A stretch of DNA of 62,445 bases, from the NCBI GenBank assembly GCA_902570675.1, contig CACFYZ010000005.1, positions 1-62,445 on the forward strand, read 5' to 3'. Made by a program: the position numbers and the translations under genes. How positions within the stretch are numbered: position 1 is the stretch's first letter; each line of letters begins with the position of its first letter. Shown here piece after piece: positions 1 through 7,445 of this stretch. This DNA comes from an uncultured Pelagibacteraceae bacterium (GTDB taxonomy: Bacteria > Pseudomonadota > Alphaproteobacteria > Pelagibacterales > AG-422-B15). A model generated the notes under the pieces. The model was not told the origin of the DNA and made no database searches. It was given only the letters and a program-made list of their open reading frames with translations.

Positions 1-883
1 TACAATGACAATTAAATCTGATAAAAAATATTTCAAAATAAGAGACGGTATTTGGAAAGGTTATTATCTTTGGGATTTGTACAATAAAGCCCATACGCCT
101 TTAAAATGGCACAAAGAACTTTTCAAGTATGGGAAATATCTAGGCATAAAAGTTTTTAGTACTCCTTTTGATATTTCAGCTGTAGATTTTTTAGAAAAAT
201 TAAATTGTCCAATTTATAAAATAGCCTCTTTTGAAATGACTGATTTAAACCTAGTAGCGAAAGTTGCCAAGACTAAAAAGCCTATTATTATTTCTACCGG
301 TATGGCAAATTTAGATGAAATTTCAACTACAGTTAGAACAGCAAAAAAAAATGGGGCAAATGACATCACTCTTTTGTATTGTGTAAGTAATTATCCTTCA
401 TCTATTGCTGATTTTAATTTAAATAATATAAAAATTTTGAAAGAAAAATTTAAATGTAAAGTGGGACTTTCAGATCACTCAACAGATAATAGGGTGGCAA
501 TTGCTAGTATAGCAAGTGGCGCTGAAGTTATTGAGAAGCATATAGCTTTAGATGGTCAAAAAGAAGGTTTTGATATTAATTTCTCTATCAAGGGAAAGGA
601 AATAAAAAAATTGAGAGATGACATTGACGTAGCTTTTCAACTCTTAGGAAAAGATCAGTTCTATAGAAATAAAAGTGAAAATAAATCTAAAATCTTCAGA
701 AGATCTATTTTTGCAATTAAAGATATAAAAAAAGGTGAAAAATTTTCTGAGAATAATATTAGAATAGTTAGACCAGGACATGGATTGGAACCAAAATATT
801 ATAATAAAATCTTAAATAAGAAATCTCCTATAAATATTTCAAAACATGAACCGTTAAGGCCAATTATTCTAAAAAAAATATAG
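1..883 (+). CDS. pseI: Pseudaminic acid synthase, 5' end outside window
   Basis: PseI condenses phosphoenolpyruvate with 2,4-diacetamido-2,4,6-trideoxy-L-altropyranose to give pseudaminic acid, a sialic-acid-like sugar. The visible 293 residues follow the NeuB/PseI barrel: a segment around KIASFEMTD, the strand PIIISTGMA, the SDHS motif and the EKH segment. A C-terminal SAF (antifreeze-like) domain follows, with RRSIFAIKDIKKGE and a final RPGHGLEP stretch. The frame stays open to base 2, where a Thr codon precedes the first Met, and about 50 N-terminal residues expected for the family are missing, so the true start lies upstream of the window. It converges on pseC, which with pseB supplies earlier steps of the same pathway. 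PseI is preferred over NeuB because of that context and the GIWKGYYLWDLYNKAHTP region. Legionaminate synthase is the alternative. Confidence 0.87.
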   Translation, partial: TMTIKSDKKYFKIRDGIWKGYYLWDLYNKAHTPLKWHKELFKYGKYLGIKVFSTPFDISAVDFLEKLNCPIYKIASFEMTDLNLVAKVAKTKKPIIISTGMANLDEISTTVRTAKKNGANDITLLYCVSNYPSSIADFNLNNIKILKEKFKCKVGLSDHSTDNRVAIASIASGAEVIEKHIALDGQKEGFDINFSIKGKEIKKLRDDIDVAFQLLGKDQFYRNKSENKSKIFRRSIFAIKDIKKGEKFSENNIRIVRPGHGLEPKYYNKILNKKSPINISKHEPLRPIILKKI

Positions 884-914
884 CAATTTTTTAAATATTT
901 CTTACTTGTAAACT

Positions 915-933
915 AATTACACTTTTTGTAATT
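915..933. terminator. Hairpin between convergent pseI and pseC
   Basis: A 7-bp inverted repeat, AATTACA and TGTAATT, with a 5-base loop lies between the two convergent stops. The downstream tract is only moderately T-rich on the plus strand and poor on the minus strand, so it is a weak terminator candidate, mainly for pseI. Confidence 0.35.
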
Positions 934-937
934 TTAT

Positions 938-2101
938 TCACACAGTCATTATCTTTTGTATAGTTTCAACTACATATTTTTGGCGGTCTTCTGTAAGTGT
1001 TGCAAATAGGGGAATACTAATTGCCTCTTGATGAAATTTTTCTGCAACTGGGAAATCATTTTTTTTAAAACCTAAATTTTCGTAATATGGATGTCTGTGT
1101 ACTGGAGTATAATGTAAGTTTGAAGCAATATTATTGTCTCTTAATTCGTCATAAACTTGCTTTTGACTCTTAGATTCTAAATCATTCTTAATCAAGATTG
1201 GATATAAATGATAACTTGAATATACATTTGGTGCCTGCCAAGGGGTTATAATTGGTAAATTTTTTAATTTGGTTTCATAGTATTGGGCTAATTCGTGACG
1301 ACGTTCAATATACTTATCTAAACGTTTTAATTGATTTAAACCTAAAGCAGCTTGAATATCATTCATCCTATAGTTAAAACCAAGATCTATTTGCTGATAA
1401 TTCCAGATTTCATTTTTAGATCTTTGTTTCATTTTATTTTTATCATTTGTAATACCGTGCGTTCGTAATCTTGATATCCTATCGGCAATATCCATATCAT
1501 TCGTCAATGCCATGCCGCCTTCCGCAGAAGTAATAATTTTAACTGGATGAAAGCTAAAAATTGTGATGTCGCTATGACTACATGAGCCAACCTTAATTTC
1601 GTTATAAAATGACCCAATAGCATGAGATGCATCTTCTATGATTTTAAAACCATAACGTTTTGAGAGATCATAAATACTATGCATATCGCAAGGTTGGCCT
1701 GCAAAATGAACAGGAACAACTATTTTTGGAAGTTTGCCTATTTTTTCAGCATTAATTAGTTTTTCGGATAATGCATTGATACTCATGTTATAGTTTTTTG
1801 AGTCAATATCTACAAAGTCTACGTTAGCACCACAATAACGTCCACAATTTGCTGATGCTACAAATGTATTAGGAGAAGTCCACAGCCAGTCACCAGGCTT
1901 AAGATCTAAGGCAAGACAGCTAATATGGAGCGCACTTGTGGCACTATTTACTGCGATCGCGTTTGACGCTCCACAATACTTGGCTACTGCTTCTTCAAAT
2001 TTGGGAACTGAAGGTCCTTGTGTTAGAAAATCAGAACGAAGTACTTTTTCAACTTCGGCAATATCTTCATCTGTGATTTCTTGTCGACCGTAAGGTATCA
2101 T
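938..2101 (-). CDS. pseC: UDP-4-amino-4,6-dideoxy-N-acetyl-beta-L-altrosamine transaminase
   Basis: This PLP-dependent aminotransferase of the DegT/DnrJ/EryC1 family acts second in pseudaminic acid synthesis, adding the C4 amino group to the keto sugar made by PseB. At 387 residues it has the usual length. The N-terminus MIPYGRQEIT is typical. NSATSALHI (about 52-60) and EDASHAIGS (about 156-164) are the cofactor-contact motifs. The Schiff-base lysine is K188 in FSFHPVKIITSAEGG. Three bases separate its stop from the start codon region of upstream pseB, so the two form an operon. A DegT paralogue for another 4-amino sugar is possible, but pairing with pseB and pseI makes PseC the best reading. 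Confidence 0.92.
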   Translation of the reverse strand: MIPYGRQEITDEDIAEVEKVLRSDFLTQGPSVPKFEEAVAKYCGASNAIAVNSATSALHISCLALDLKPGDWLWTSPNTFVASANCGRYCGANVDFVDIDSKNYNMSINALSEKLINAEKIGKLPKIVVPVHFAGQPCDMHSIYDLSKRYGFKIIEDASHAIGSFYNEIKVGSCSHSDITIFSFHPVKIITSAEGGMALTNDMDIADRISRLRTHGITNDKNKMKQRSKNEIWNYQQIDLGFNYRMNDIQAALGLNQLKRLDKYIERRHELAQYYETKLKNLPIITPWQAPNVYSSYHLYPILIKNDLESKSQKQVYDELRDNNIASNLHYTPVHRHPYYENLGFKKNDFPVAEKFHQEAISIPLFATLTEDRQKYVVETIQKIMTV

Positions 2102-2104
2102 AAT

Positions 2105-3106
2105 TTAAATTTTACCAATAAAACCTTTATTTGAGTCTATCCATTTTTTTAAGTAAGAGGTTGTCATCCATTCTGAATTAGAGTCACTGCTATAAGCAAA
2201 TCCCTCAGGTACTTTTGTTCCATTTTTAATGCGTAAATTATCATTTGCCCATTCGTTAATCTGGGGTAATATTTTATAGTAATGAGTATATTCGTAAGTA
2301 GAATTAGCGTCATCGTAACTAATCATTTGTTCGTGAAGTTTCTCACCAGGGCGAATACCAATAATTTTATGCTTGGCTTTTGGTGCTATTGCTTTAGCAA
2401 TATCAATGACTCTCATTGATGGAATTTTTTTTACATAGATTTCTCCTCCAAGCATGTCGTCAAAGGCATGCCATACCAAATCAACACCTTGTTCTAGAGT
2501 AATCATAAAGCGGGTCATTTGTTTATCTGTAATTGGTAATTCTTGATTATGTTTCAATGACAAGAAATATGGAATTATTGAACCGCGGGATCCCATTACA
2601 TTGCCATATCTTACAACAGAGAAGATTGTGTTATGACCACCAGCATAGGAGGAGTTGCTTGCAGTGAATAACTTATCTGATGCAAGTTTTGTTGCCCCAT
2701 AAAGATTGATAGGACTACTTGCCTTATCAGTTGATAGAGCTACCACTCGTCTAACTTTTTGATCAATACTAGCATCAATTAGATTCATTGCTCCATTAAT
2801 ATTAGTTTTAATACATTCAAATGGATTATATTCTGCTGTTGGTACAATTTTTGTTGCTGCGGCATGCACAACAAAATCTATATTATATAGTGCACGATGC
2901 AGACGGTCTTTATCACGTACGTCACCTATGAAAAATCGAATTCTTGGATCATCTTTAAATAATCTCTCCATTTCCCATTGTTTCATTTCATCTCTTGAAA
3001 AGATTACCAAGCGATCAGGATTATATTTTTTAAGTGTAAGTGAGACAAAGCTATGACCAAATGAACCTGTACCACCAGTAATTAATATGGAAGAGTTATT
3101 TAGCAT
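2105..3106 (-). CDS. pseB: UDP-N-acetylglucosamine 4,6-dehydratase (inverting)
   Basis: PseB starts pseudaminic acid synthesis by converting UDP-GlcNAc to the 4-keto-6-deoxy-L-arabino product with C5 inversion. The protein is 333 residues. The Rossmann NAD(P) motif GGTGSFG is at 11-17, followed by VIFSRDEMKQWEME, which is characteristic of PseB/FlaA1. The catalytic region STDKASSPINLYGATK (about 125-140) contributes the Asp-Lys pair of TDK and the Tyr136-x3-Lys140 pair. It is directly upstream of pseC. Unlike the very AT-rich genes at 3148-7445, pseB and pseC have fairly ordinary composition, which suggests the island is a mosaic. Confidence 0.93.
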   Translation of the reverse strand: MLNNSSILITGGTGSFGHSFVSLTLKKYNPDRLVIFSRDEMKQWEMERLFKDDPRIRFFIGDVRDKDRLHRALYNIDFVVHAAATKIVPTAEYNPFECIKTNINGAMNLIDASIDQKVRRVVALSTDKASSPINLYGATKLASDKLFTASNSSYAGGHNTIFSVVRYGNVMGSRGSIIPYFLSLKHNQELPITDKQMTRFMITLEQGVDLVWHAFDDMLGGEIYVKKIPSMRVIDIAKAIAPKAKHKIIGIRPGEKLHEQMISYDDANSTYEYTHYYKILPQINEWANDNLRIKNGTKVPEGFAYSSDSNSEWMTTSYLKKWIDSNKGFIGKI

Positions 3107-3147
3107 TATTTTAAAATATAATAATCATTTTTTTTAAATTTTCATTC

Positions 3148-3888
3148 TTAATGACTATTTAAATAAAAGATTTCTGTTGTGGTAAACAATATTGAAAATT
3201 TTTCAGTATAATTAATCTTTTTTTCTTTTTTTAATTTTTTTAAAAAATCTCGATGCATCACTAAATCTTTTGGTAATGGCCACTCTTTTTTAATTAATAT
3301 TTCGTAATTGAGATTATTTTTTTTTAAAAAATTAATTATTTTTTCTCTATTTGATAACCCTAAAACTGGAAAAATAAGACCTGCATTGTAGAATTGTTTT
3401 TTTTTATATTCCTTCAAAAGTCTAATTGTAAATTTTGTTCCATCACTACCACTGTTATTTGGAGCATGTTTAAACCATTTAGAGATATTGTTAATTTGAG
3501 ACGAAATTCCTGAAATGTCATTTATAATTAATTCAAATTTTTCATTTCTCCAATTACTAAATGAATCAGATAATCTGATATCGTAATTTTTTGTTAATTT
3601 TTTTGAATTATACCTTGCACAGTTTACAGCTTGCCTAGAAATATCAGAACCATAAATATACTTAATTATTTTTTTTTTATATAAATAGCACCCTATAACA
3701 CCAGAACCACAACCTAAGTCTAACACTTTATCATCTTTTCTAATAATTTTTTTAGCCGAATCAATCAGCATCATTGTTGTTAAATTTGGCTCAAATATCT
3801 TTTTATTTATGAAAATTGAAAATTTATCATCTAAAATTTTAAATTCTTTATTTACATATTTTGTCATTAAATTAATTAAATCCTCCAT
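3148..3888 (-). CDS. Class I SAM-dependent methyltransferase, small-domain (MTS) type
   Basis: The 246-residue protein has the Rossmann methyltransferase core. VLDLGCGSGVIG (about 55-66) is the SAM-binding motif I and YGSDISRQAVNCA the acidic motif II strand. IINDISGIS takes the place of the NPPY motif of HemK/RsmC-type enzymes. Because that catalytic motif is altered, the substrate is unlikely to be the glutamine or base methylated by those enzymes, and I cannot name it. The gene overlaps the following SDR start by 17 bases on the same strand, so the two are co-transcribed. Its place in the glycan island suggests methylation of a sugar, its acyl group, or a tailoring intermediate, but this is inference. 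Composition is extremely AT-rich with many A runs, unlike pseB. Confidence 0.7.
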   Translation of the reverse strand: MEDLINLMTKYVNKEFKILDDKFSIFINKKIFEPNLTTMMLIDSAKKIIRKDDKVLDLGCGSGVIGCYLYKKKIIKYIYGSDISRQAVNCARYNSKKLTKNYDIRLSDSFSNWRNEKFELIINDISGISSQINNISKWFKHAPNNSGSDGTKFTIRLLKEYKKKQFYNAGLIFPVLGLSNREKIINFLKKNNLNYEILIKKEWPLPKDLVMHRDFLKKLKKEKKINYTEKFSILFTTTEIFYLNSH

Positions 3889-4567
3889 CTACTGGTATAA
3901 TTGATCCAGTTACGTAGTTTGATTTTATTAAAAAATTAATAGCATTTAAGATTGAAGAATAGTCTCCAACTGTTCTGGTATCTGTCTTGTTTAAAAGATC
4001 GTTTTTAATTTTTTTATTAAGATTTAAATAGAGCGGTGTATTGAAAACACCAAGGCTTAAATAGTTCGAGGTGATCCCATATCGCGCATACTCTTTCGAT
4101 AAAGTTTTACAGTACCCTAATGAAGCATATTTACCTGATGAATATCCAGCTAAACCAATATCAGTTTTTATTGCTCGTGATGATCCAAAAAAAATTATTC
4201 TTCCCCAATTTTTTTTTAACATATGTGGCAATACCAACTTTATAATTTCATGAAAATTTAGAAAATTTGAGTTTATATCATCCAAAAGATCTTTTGAGGT
4301 TTTATTAATAATAATATTTGAGTTAGATGCTGCCTGCATTAGCATTAATACTATTTTGTCATTTTTAATTTTTTCAATATGATTTTTAATTAATGAGATA
4401 TTATTGTATTTTATTAGCTTATATTCTTTTATCTTTTTTATTTTTGAATATTTTGAAAAACCTGTAACTTCATACTCATGATCAAGTTTAAATGCCTCTC
4501 TTGCAATTTTAGATGCTCCTCCAATTATCAGAATCTGTGTTTTAGATTTTGAATTATGGGTTGACAT
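3872..4567 (-). CDS. SDR-family oxidoreductase (FabG-like 3-ketoacyl reductase candidate)
   Basis: A 231-residue short-chain dehydrogenase. The nucleotide motif near the N-terminus is degenerate: IIGGASKIARE replaces the usual TGxxxGIG. The catalytic core is intact, with the Ser of FFGSS and the Tyr-x3-Lys pair in AGYSSGKYASLGY. The C-terminus VTGSIIPVDGGF is typical of FabG. It shares a transcription unit with the methyltransferase and lies divergently, 63 bases from the ACP and KAS III genes. FabG-type enzymes reduce 3-ketoacyl-ACP to 3-hydroxyacyl-ACP. Next to an ACP and KAS III, that is the most economical role, though a sugar oxidoreductase role is also possible. Confidence 0.75.
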   Translation of the reverse strand: MSTHNSKSKTQILIIGGASKIAREAFKLDHEYEVTGFSKYSKIKKIKEYKLIKYNNISLIKNHIEKIKNDKIVLMLMQAASNSNIIINKTSKDLLDDINSNFLNFHEIIKLVLPHMLKKNWGRIIFFGSSRAIKTDIGLAGYSSGKYASLGYCKTLSKEYARYGITSNYLSLGVFNTPLYLNLNKKIKNDLLNKTDTRTVGDYSSILNAINFLIKSNYVTGSIIPVDGGFN

Positions 4568-4630
4568 AATAAAGTATAAATATATAAGTAAATTTAAAAA
4601 AAATTTAGTATTAAACTCCGATATTATTAT

Positions 4631-4873
4631 ATGATTTCAAAAAAACAAGTAATATCATGTATTTCAAAAGCTCTTGAGGTGCCCGCTAGCAAAGTTAATG
4701 ATAACTCAATTGATGAAGATTTTGAAAAATGGGACTCACTTGGACATTTAGAAATTTTGCTTAGCTTAGATAAAATACTTAAAGGAAAAGCTATAGAAAT
4801 CGAAGATCTATCTCAGGCTTATAGCGTTAAAAAAATATTATCTATTTTAAAAAAGAATAAACTCTTAAGTTGA
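4631..4873 (+). CDS. Acyl carrier protein, island-specific
   Basis: This 80-residue acidic helical protein matches acyl carrier protein length. The phosphopantetheine attachment serine is Ser36 in WDSLGHLEI, the standard DSL motif. ACPs carry growing acyl chains as thioesters on that arm. The last bases overlap the KAS III start, so translation of the two is probably coupled. Housekeeping acpP normally sits with fabD, fabG and fabF. A second ACP inside a glycan island is instead expected to supply a specialised acyl group to a sugar-modifying transferase. Confidence 0.88.
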   Translation: MISKKQVISCISKALEVPASKVNDNSIDEDFEKWDSLGHLEILLSLDKILKGKAIEIEDLSQAYSVKKILSILKKNKLLS

Positions 4874-5802
4874 ATTCCTTTTCTATTTCAAACTTAGCTT
4901 ATCAACTTGGATCTAACACTCTAGTTCTTTCAGATTTAAAAAAAATGTATCCTCATTGGAATGTTGATAATGTTGTAAAAAAAACAGGTATTAAAAAACT
5001 TTATTTATCGAATGAAGACGAAGATGTATTTAACCTATCTATTAAATCTTGTAAAAAAACTCTTAAAAACTTTGATCAAACAAAGATTGATTGTGTAATA
5101 GTAGTCACTCAAACTGCAAGGAATAAGTTGCCTTCTATTTCATGCATGATCCAAGATAAACTGAATTTAAAAAAAAATATGTTTGCCCTAGATGTAGGTT
5201 TGGGATGCTCTGGGTTTGTATATGGTTTATCAGTTATAAGTTCATTATTTAACTCTAATATTGCTAAGACAGTTTTATTTGTTTGCGGCGATACTTATAC
5301 TAAGTTTTTGAATGTTGATAACAGAACTTGTAGAACAGTTTTCAGTGATGCTGCATCATCATGCATAGTTCAAAAAATTAATTCAAAAAAACCAACGAAA
5401 TTCAGCTTTTTAACAGATGGTTCAGGCGCACCTGATCTATTAGAAATTGACAAAAATATAGTTATGAAAGGACCAAATATTTTTCACTTTACAACTAAAA
5501 ATATTCCAAATCTTTTTAATGATATTTTAAGAAAAAATAGTTTAAAGAAGGAACAAATTGATCAATTTGTATTTCATCAAGCTAGTAAACTTGTAATAGA
5601 TAAACTAACTGATATTTTACAATTAGATAATAATAAAGTTTTCAGAAACTATAATAAAATTGGGAATACTGTTTCTTCGTCTATTCCTATTGTTTTAGAA
5701 AATCTGCAAAAAAAAGGCGTGATTAAAAAAAATCAAAAGATTATGCTTGTTGGCTTTGGCGTTGGATTATCTGCGGCTGCTAGTGTCATTAATTGGAAAT
5801 AA
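4870..5802 (+). CDS. 3-oxoacyl-ACP synthase III (FabH-like)
   Basis: A 310-residue thiolase-fold condensing enzyme. The KAS III catalytic triad is complete: Cys113 in DVGLGCSGFVYGL, His236 in FVFHQASK and Asn266 in NKIGNT. Spacing is close to that of E. coli FabH (112/244/274). KAS III enzymes condense an acyl-CoA with malonyl-ACP. The start is TTG within TTGA, overlapping the ACP stop, a classic coupling arrangement. Identity to FabH outside the motifs looks low. Together with the island setting, this suggests a dedicated enzyme rather than the housekeeping initiator, possibly producing acetoacetyl-ACP for the neighbouring reductase. Confidence 0.85.
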   Translation: MNSFSISNLAYQLGSNTLVLSDLKKMYPHWNVDNVVKKTGIKKLYLSNEDEDVFNLSIKSCKKTLKNFDQTKIDCVIVVTQTARNKLPSISCMIQDKLNLKKNMFALDVGLGCSGFVYGLSVISSLFNSNIAKTVLFVCGDTYTKFLNVDNRTCRTVFSDAASSCIVQKINSKKPTKFSFLTDGSGAPDLLEIDKNIVMKGPNIFHFTTKNIPNLFNDILRKNSLKKEQIDQFVFHQASKLVIDKLTDILQLDNNKVFRNYNKIGNTVSSSIPIVLENLQKKGVIKKNQKIMLVGFGVGLSAAASVINWK

Positions 5803-5805
5803 TTC

Positions 5806-6552
5806 ATGCACAAGTTAAAAATTATTATTAAAGGTGAAACAATAAATCTTTGCCAACCAACAAAAAAATTTGCTGAGGGGGATATTTGGTATAAATGGCT
5901 AAATGATCCATTGATAAATAAAAATCTAGAAAAAGGATACAGAAAATTAAAAAATACAAAGAAAAAGCAATTGTCATTTTTTATGAACCTTAAAAAAGAC
6001 AAGAGAAAAATTTTTATTATTTCTACTAAAAATCATATTTATAAAGGAGTAGTTTCACTATCAAAAATCAACAACCTTAAAAAAACTTGTGATATTTCCT
6101 TGATCAGTGATACAAAAATTGAACCTCTATTAGCACCATATGCAGGACTTGAATCAATGGCTCTAATGTCAAAATATGCATTTTCTAATCTTAAATTAAA
6201 GAGAATAGACTGCGCTTTTACTATTGTTCAAAAAAGTTGGCAACAAAGAACAGAGCTTATAGGCTACAAACACATCTTCCGAAGCAGATATAGACCCAAA
6301 ACTGGATCTTCTACATGGTCTCTGACTATGGAAGATTTTAAACTAAGTGACCATAGTAAAGCATATTATTATACATCATTAAGTTATGAGGATTTTAAAG
6401 ATCTTGAAAAAAAAAGAGGGAAAATATGGGATAGTTTAAATTTAATGAAAAAAAGAATTTCGAAACTTCCAAAAAAAGATTTTTTTGATATTTCCAATAA
6501 ATTTTTAGACTACGATAAAAAAAATTACTATTCTAAAATAAATAAACTTTGA
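5806..6552 (+). CDS. GNAT-fold acyltransferase with C-terminal extension
   Basis: The 248-residue protein starts 3 bases after the KAS III stop. Its N-terminal 170 residues look like a RimJ/RimL or PseH-type GNAT domain: WLNDPLINKNL near the start, a central beta strand GVVSLSKINN, and the helix and strand around MSKYAFSNLKLKRIDCAFT, where GNATs bind the pantetheine of the donor. The remaining 75 residues are lysine-rich and unassigned. Pseudaminic acid pathways need a GNAT (PseH) to acylate the 4-amino group made by PseC, and no other candidate is visible here. Linkage to an ACP and KAS III raises the possibility that the donor is an acyl-ACP. The substrate is not proven. Confidence 0.62.
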   Translation: MHKLKIIIKGETINLCQPTKKFAEGDIWYKWLNDPLINKNLEKGYRKLKNTKKKQLSFFMNLKKDKRKIFIISTKNHIYKGVVSLSKINNLKKTCDISLISDTKIEPLLAPYAGLESMALMSKYAFSNLKLKRIDCAFTIVQKSWQQRTELIGYKHIFRSRYRPKTGSSTWSLTMEDFKLSDHSKAYYYTSLSYEDFKDLEKKRGKIWDSLNLMKKRISKLPKKDFFDISNKFLDYDKKNYYSKINKL

Positions 6553-6599
6553 TTATTTTTTTAAATTGACAAATTTTCTAAAAATATTATGAGGTATTT

Positions 6600-7445
6600 A
6601 TGTCTCTAAATTTAATTAATGAGCCTTGGTTTGAATCACCATTTTTCTACCAAATATTAAAATCTAAAAAAAATCCTAACTTTAAAAAGCTCGCCATTGA
6701 TATGCATGAGAAAGGGTATTGCGTTTTAGATTTAAATTTAAGTGATGCCTTTATAGATGGTATAAATAATGATATAAAGAAATATCTTAATTTAGGCAAA
6801 ATTAAAACAAATCCTAAAATTTATCATTACAATAAATATCCAAGAATAGTTGAAGCTTGGAAGTATTCAAAAAATGTCGCAAAACTTGCTAATAATATTA
6901 CTTTAAAAAAATTCTTAAAATTTCTTTATGACTCAAAACCTTTACCCTTTTCAACAATAAACTTTATTGGTGGCTCAGAGCAGCCTTTTCACAGTGATTA
7001 TATACATTTTGGTAGCATACCTCATAAATACTTAGTGGGTGCGTGGGTTGCCTTAGAGGATACAAATAGTAAAAATGGGCCATTAACCGTTGTACCCGGA
7101 AGTCATAAATTTTCTTTAATTGATTATCAAGATTTAAAAAGAGAACAAGCTACGAATATGAAAGAGTTAGAAGAGAATTATCGTATCTATGAGGAGTATG
7201 TTCGAAATATAATTAAATACACAAAATTAGAAACCAAAGAACTTCATATAAAAAAAGGGCAAGTTATAATCTGGGCAGCAAATTTATTGCATGGTGGGGT
7301 TAAGATGAAAAACCATAAACTTAGTAGAAAAAGTCAAGTAATTCACTTCCATTTTAGCGACAATAAAATAAATTATAACCCAGGTTTTTCTAATCCGAAA
7401 GAAGGATATTATGTTGAGAGAAAACTTGATATTGTAAAACTTTAA
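6600..7445 (+). CDS. Phytanoyl-CoA dioxygenase (PhyH) family protein
   Basis: A 281-residue Fe(II)/2-oxoglutarate-dependent oxygenase-like protein. The iron ligands are visible as the HSD motif in PFHSDYIHFG and a distal His in LLHGGVKM. The strands GAWVALEDTNSKNGPLTVVPGSH between them are the family hallmark. PhyH-family enzymes hydroxylate many small molecules, including acyl chains, sugars and natural products. A GAGG sequence 5 bases before the ATG acts as ribosome binding site. The gene follows the ACP, KAS III and GNAT on the same strand and overlaps the end of the ABC transporter gene by 4 bases tail to tail. A role in hydroxylating the acyl group or sugar is plausible but inferred. 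Confidence 0.78.
   Translation: MSLNLINEPWFESPFFYQILKSKKNPNFKKLAIDMHEKGYCVLDLNLSDAFIDGINNDIKKYLNLGKIKTNPKIYHYNKYPRIVEAWKYSKNVAKLANNITLKKFLKFLYDSKPLPFSTINFIGGSEQPFHSDYIHFGSIPHKYLVGAWVALEDTNSKNGPLTVVPGSHKFSLIDYQDLKREQATNMKELEENYRIYEEYVRNIIKYTKLETKELHIKKGQVIIWAANLLHGGVKMKNHKLSRKSQVIHFHFSDNKINYNPGFSNPKEGYYVERKLDIVKL

Noticed and set aside
6566-6593. TTGACA followed 16 bases later by TATGAG just before the PhyH gene
   Set aside because: It would start transcription at the ATG itself, while GAGG also fits as a ribosome site. The -10 is weak, so I did not list it as a promoter.
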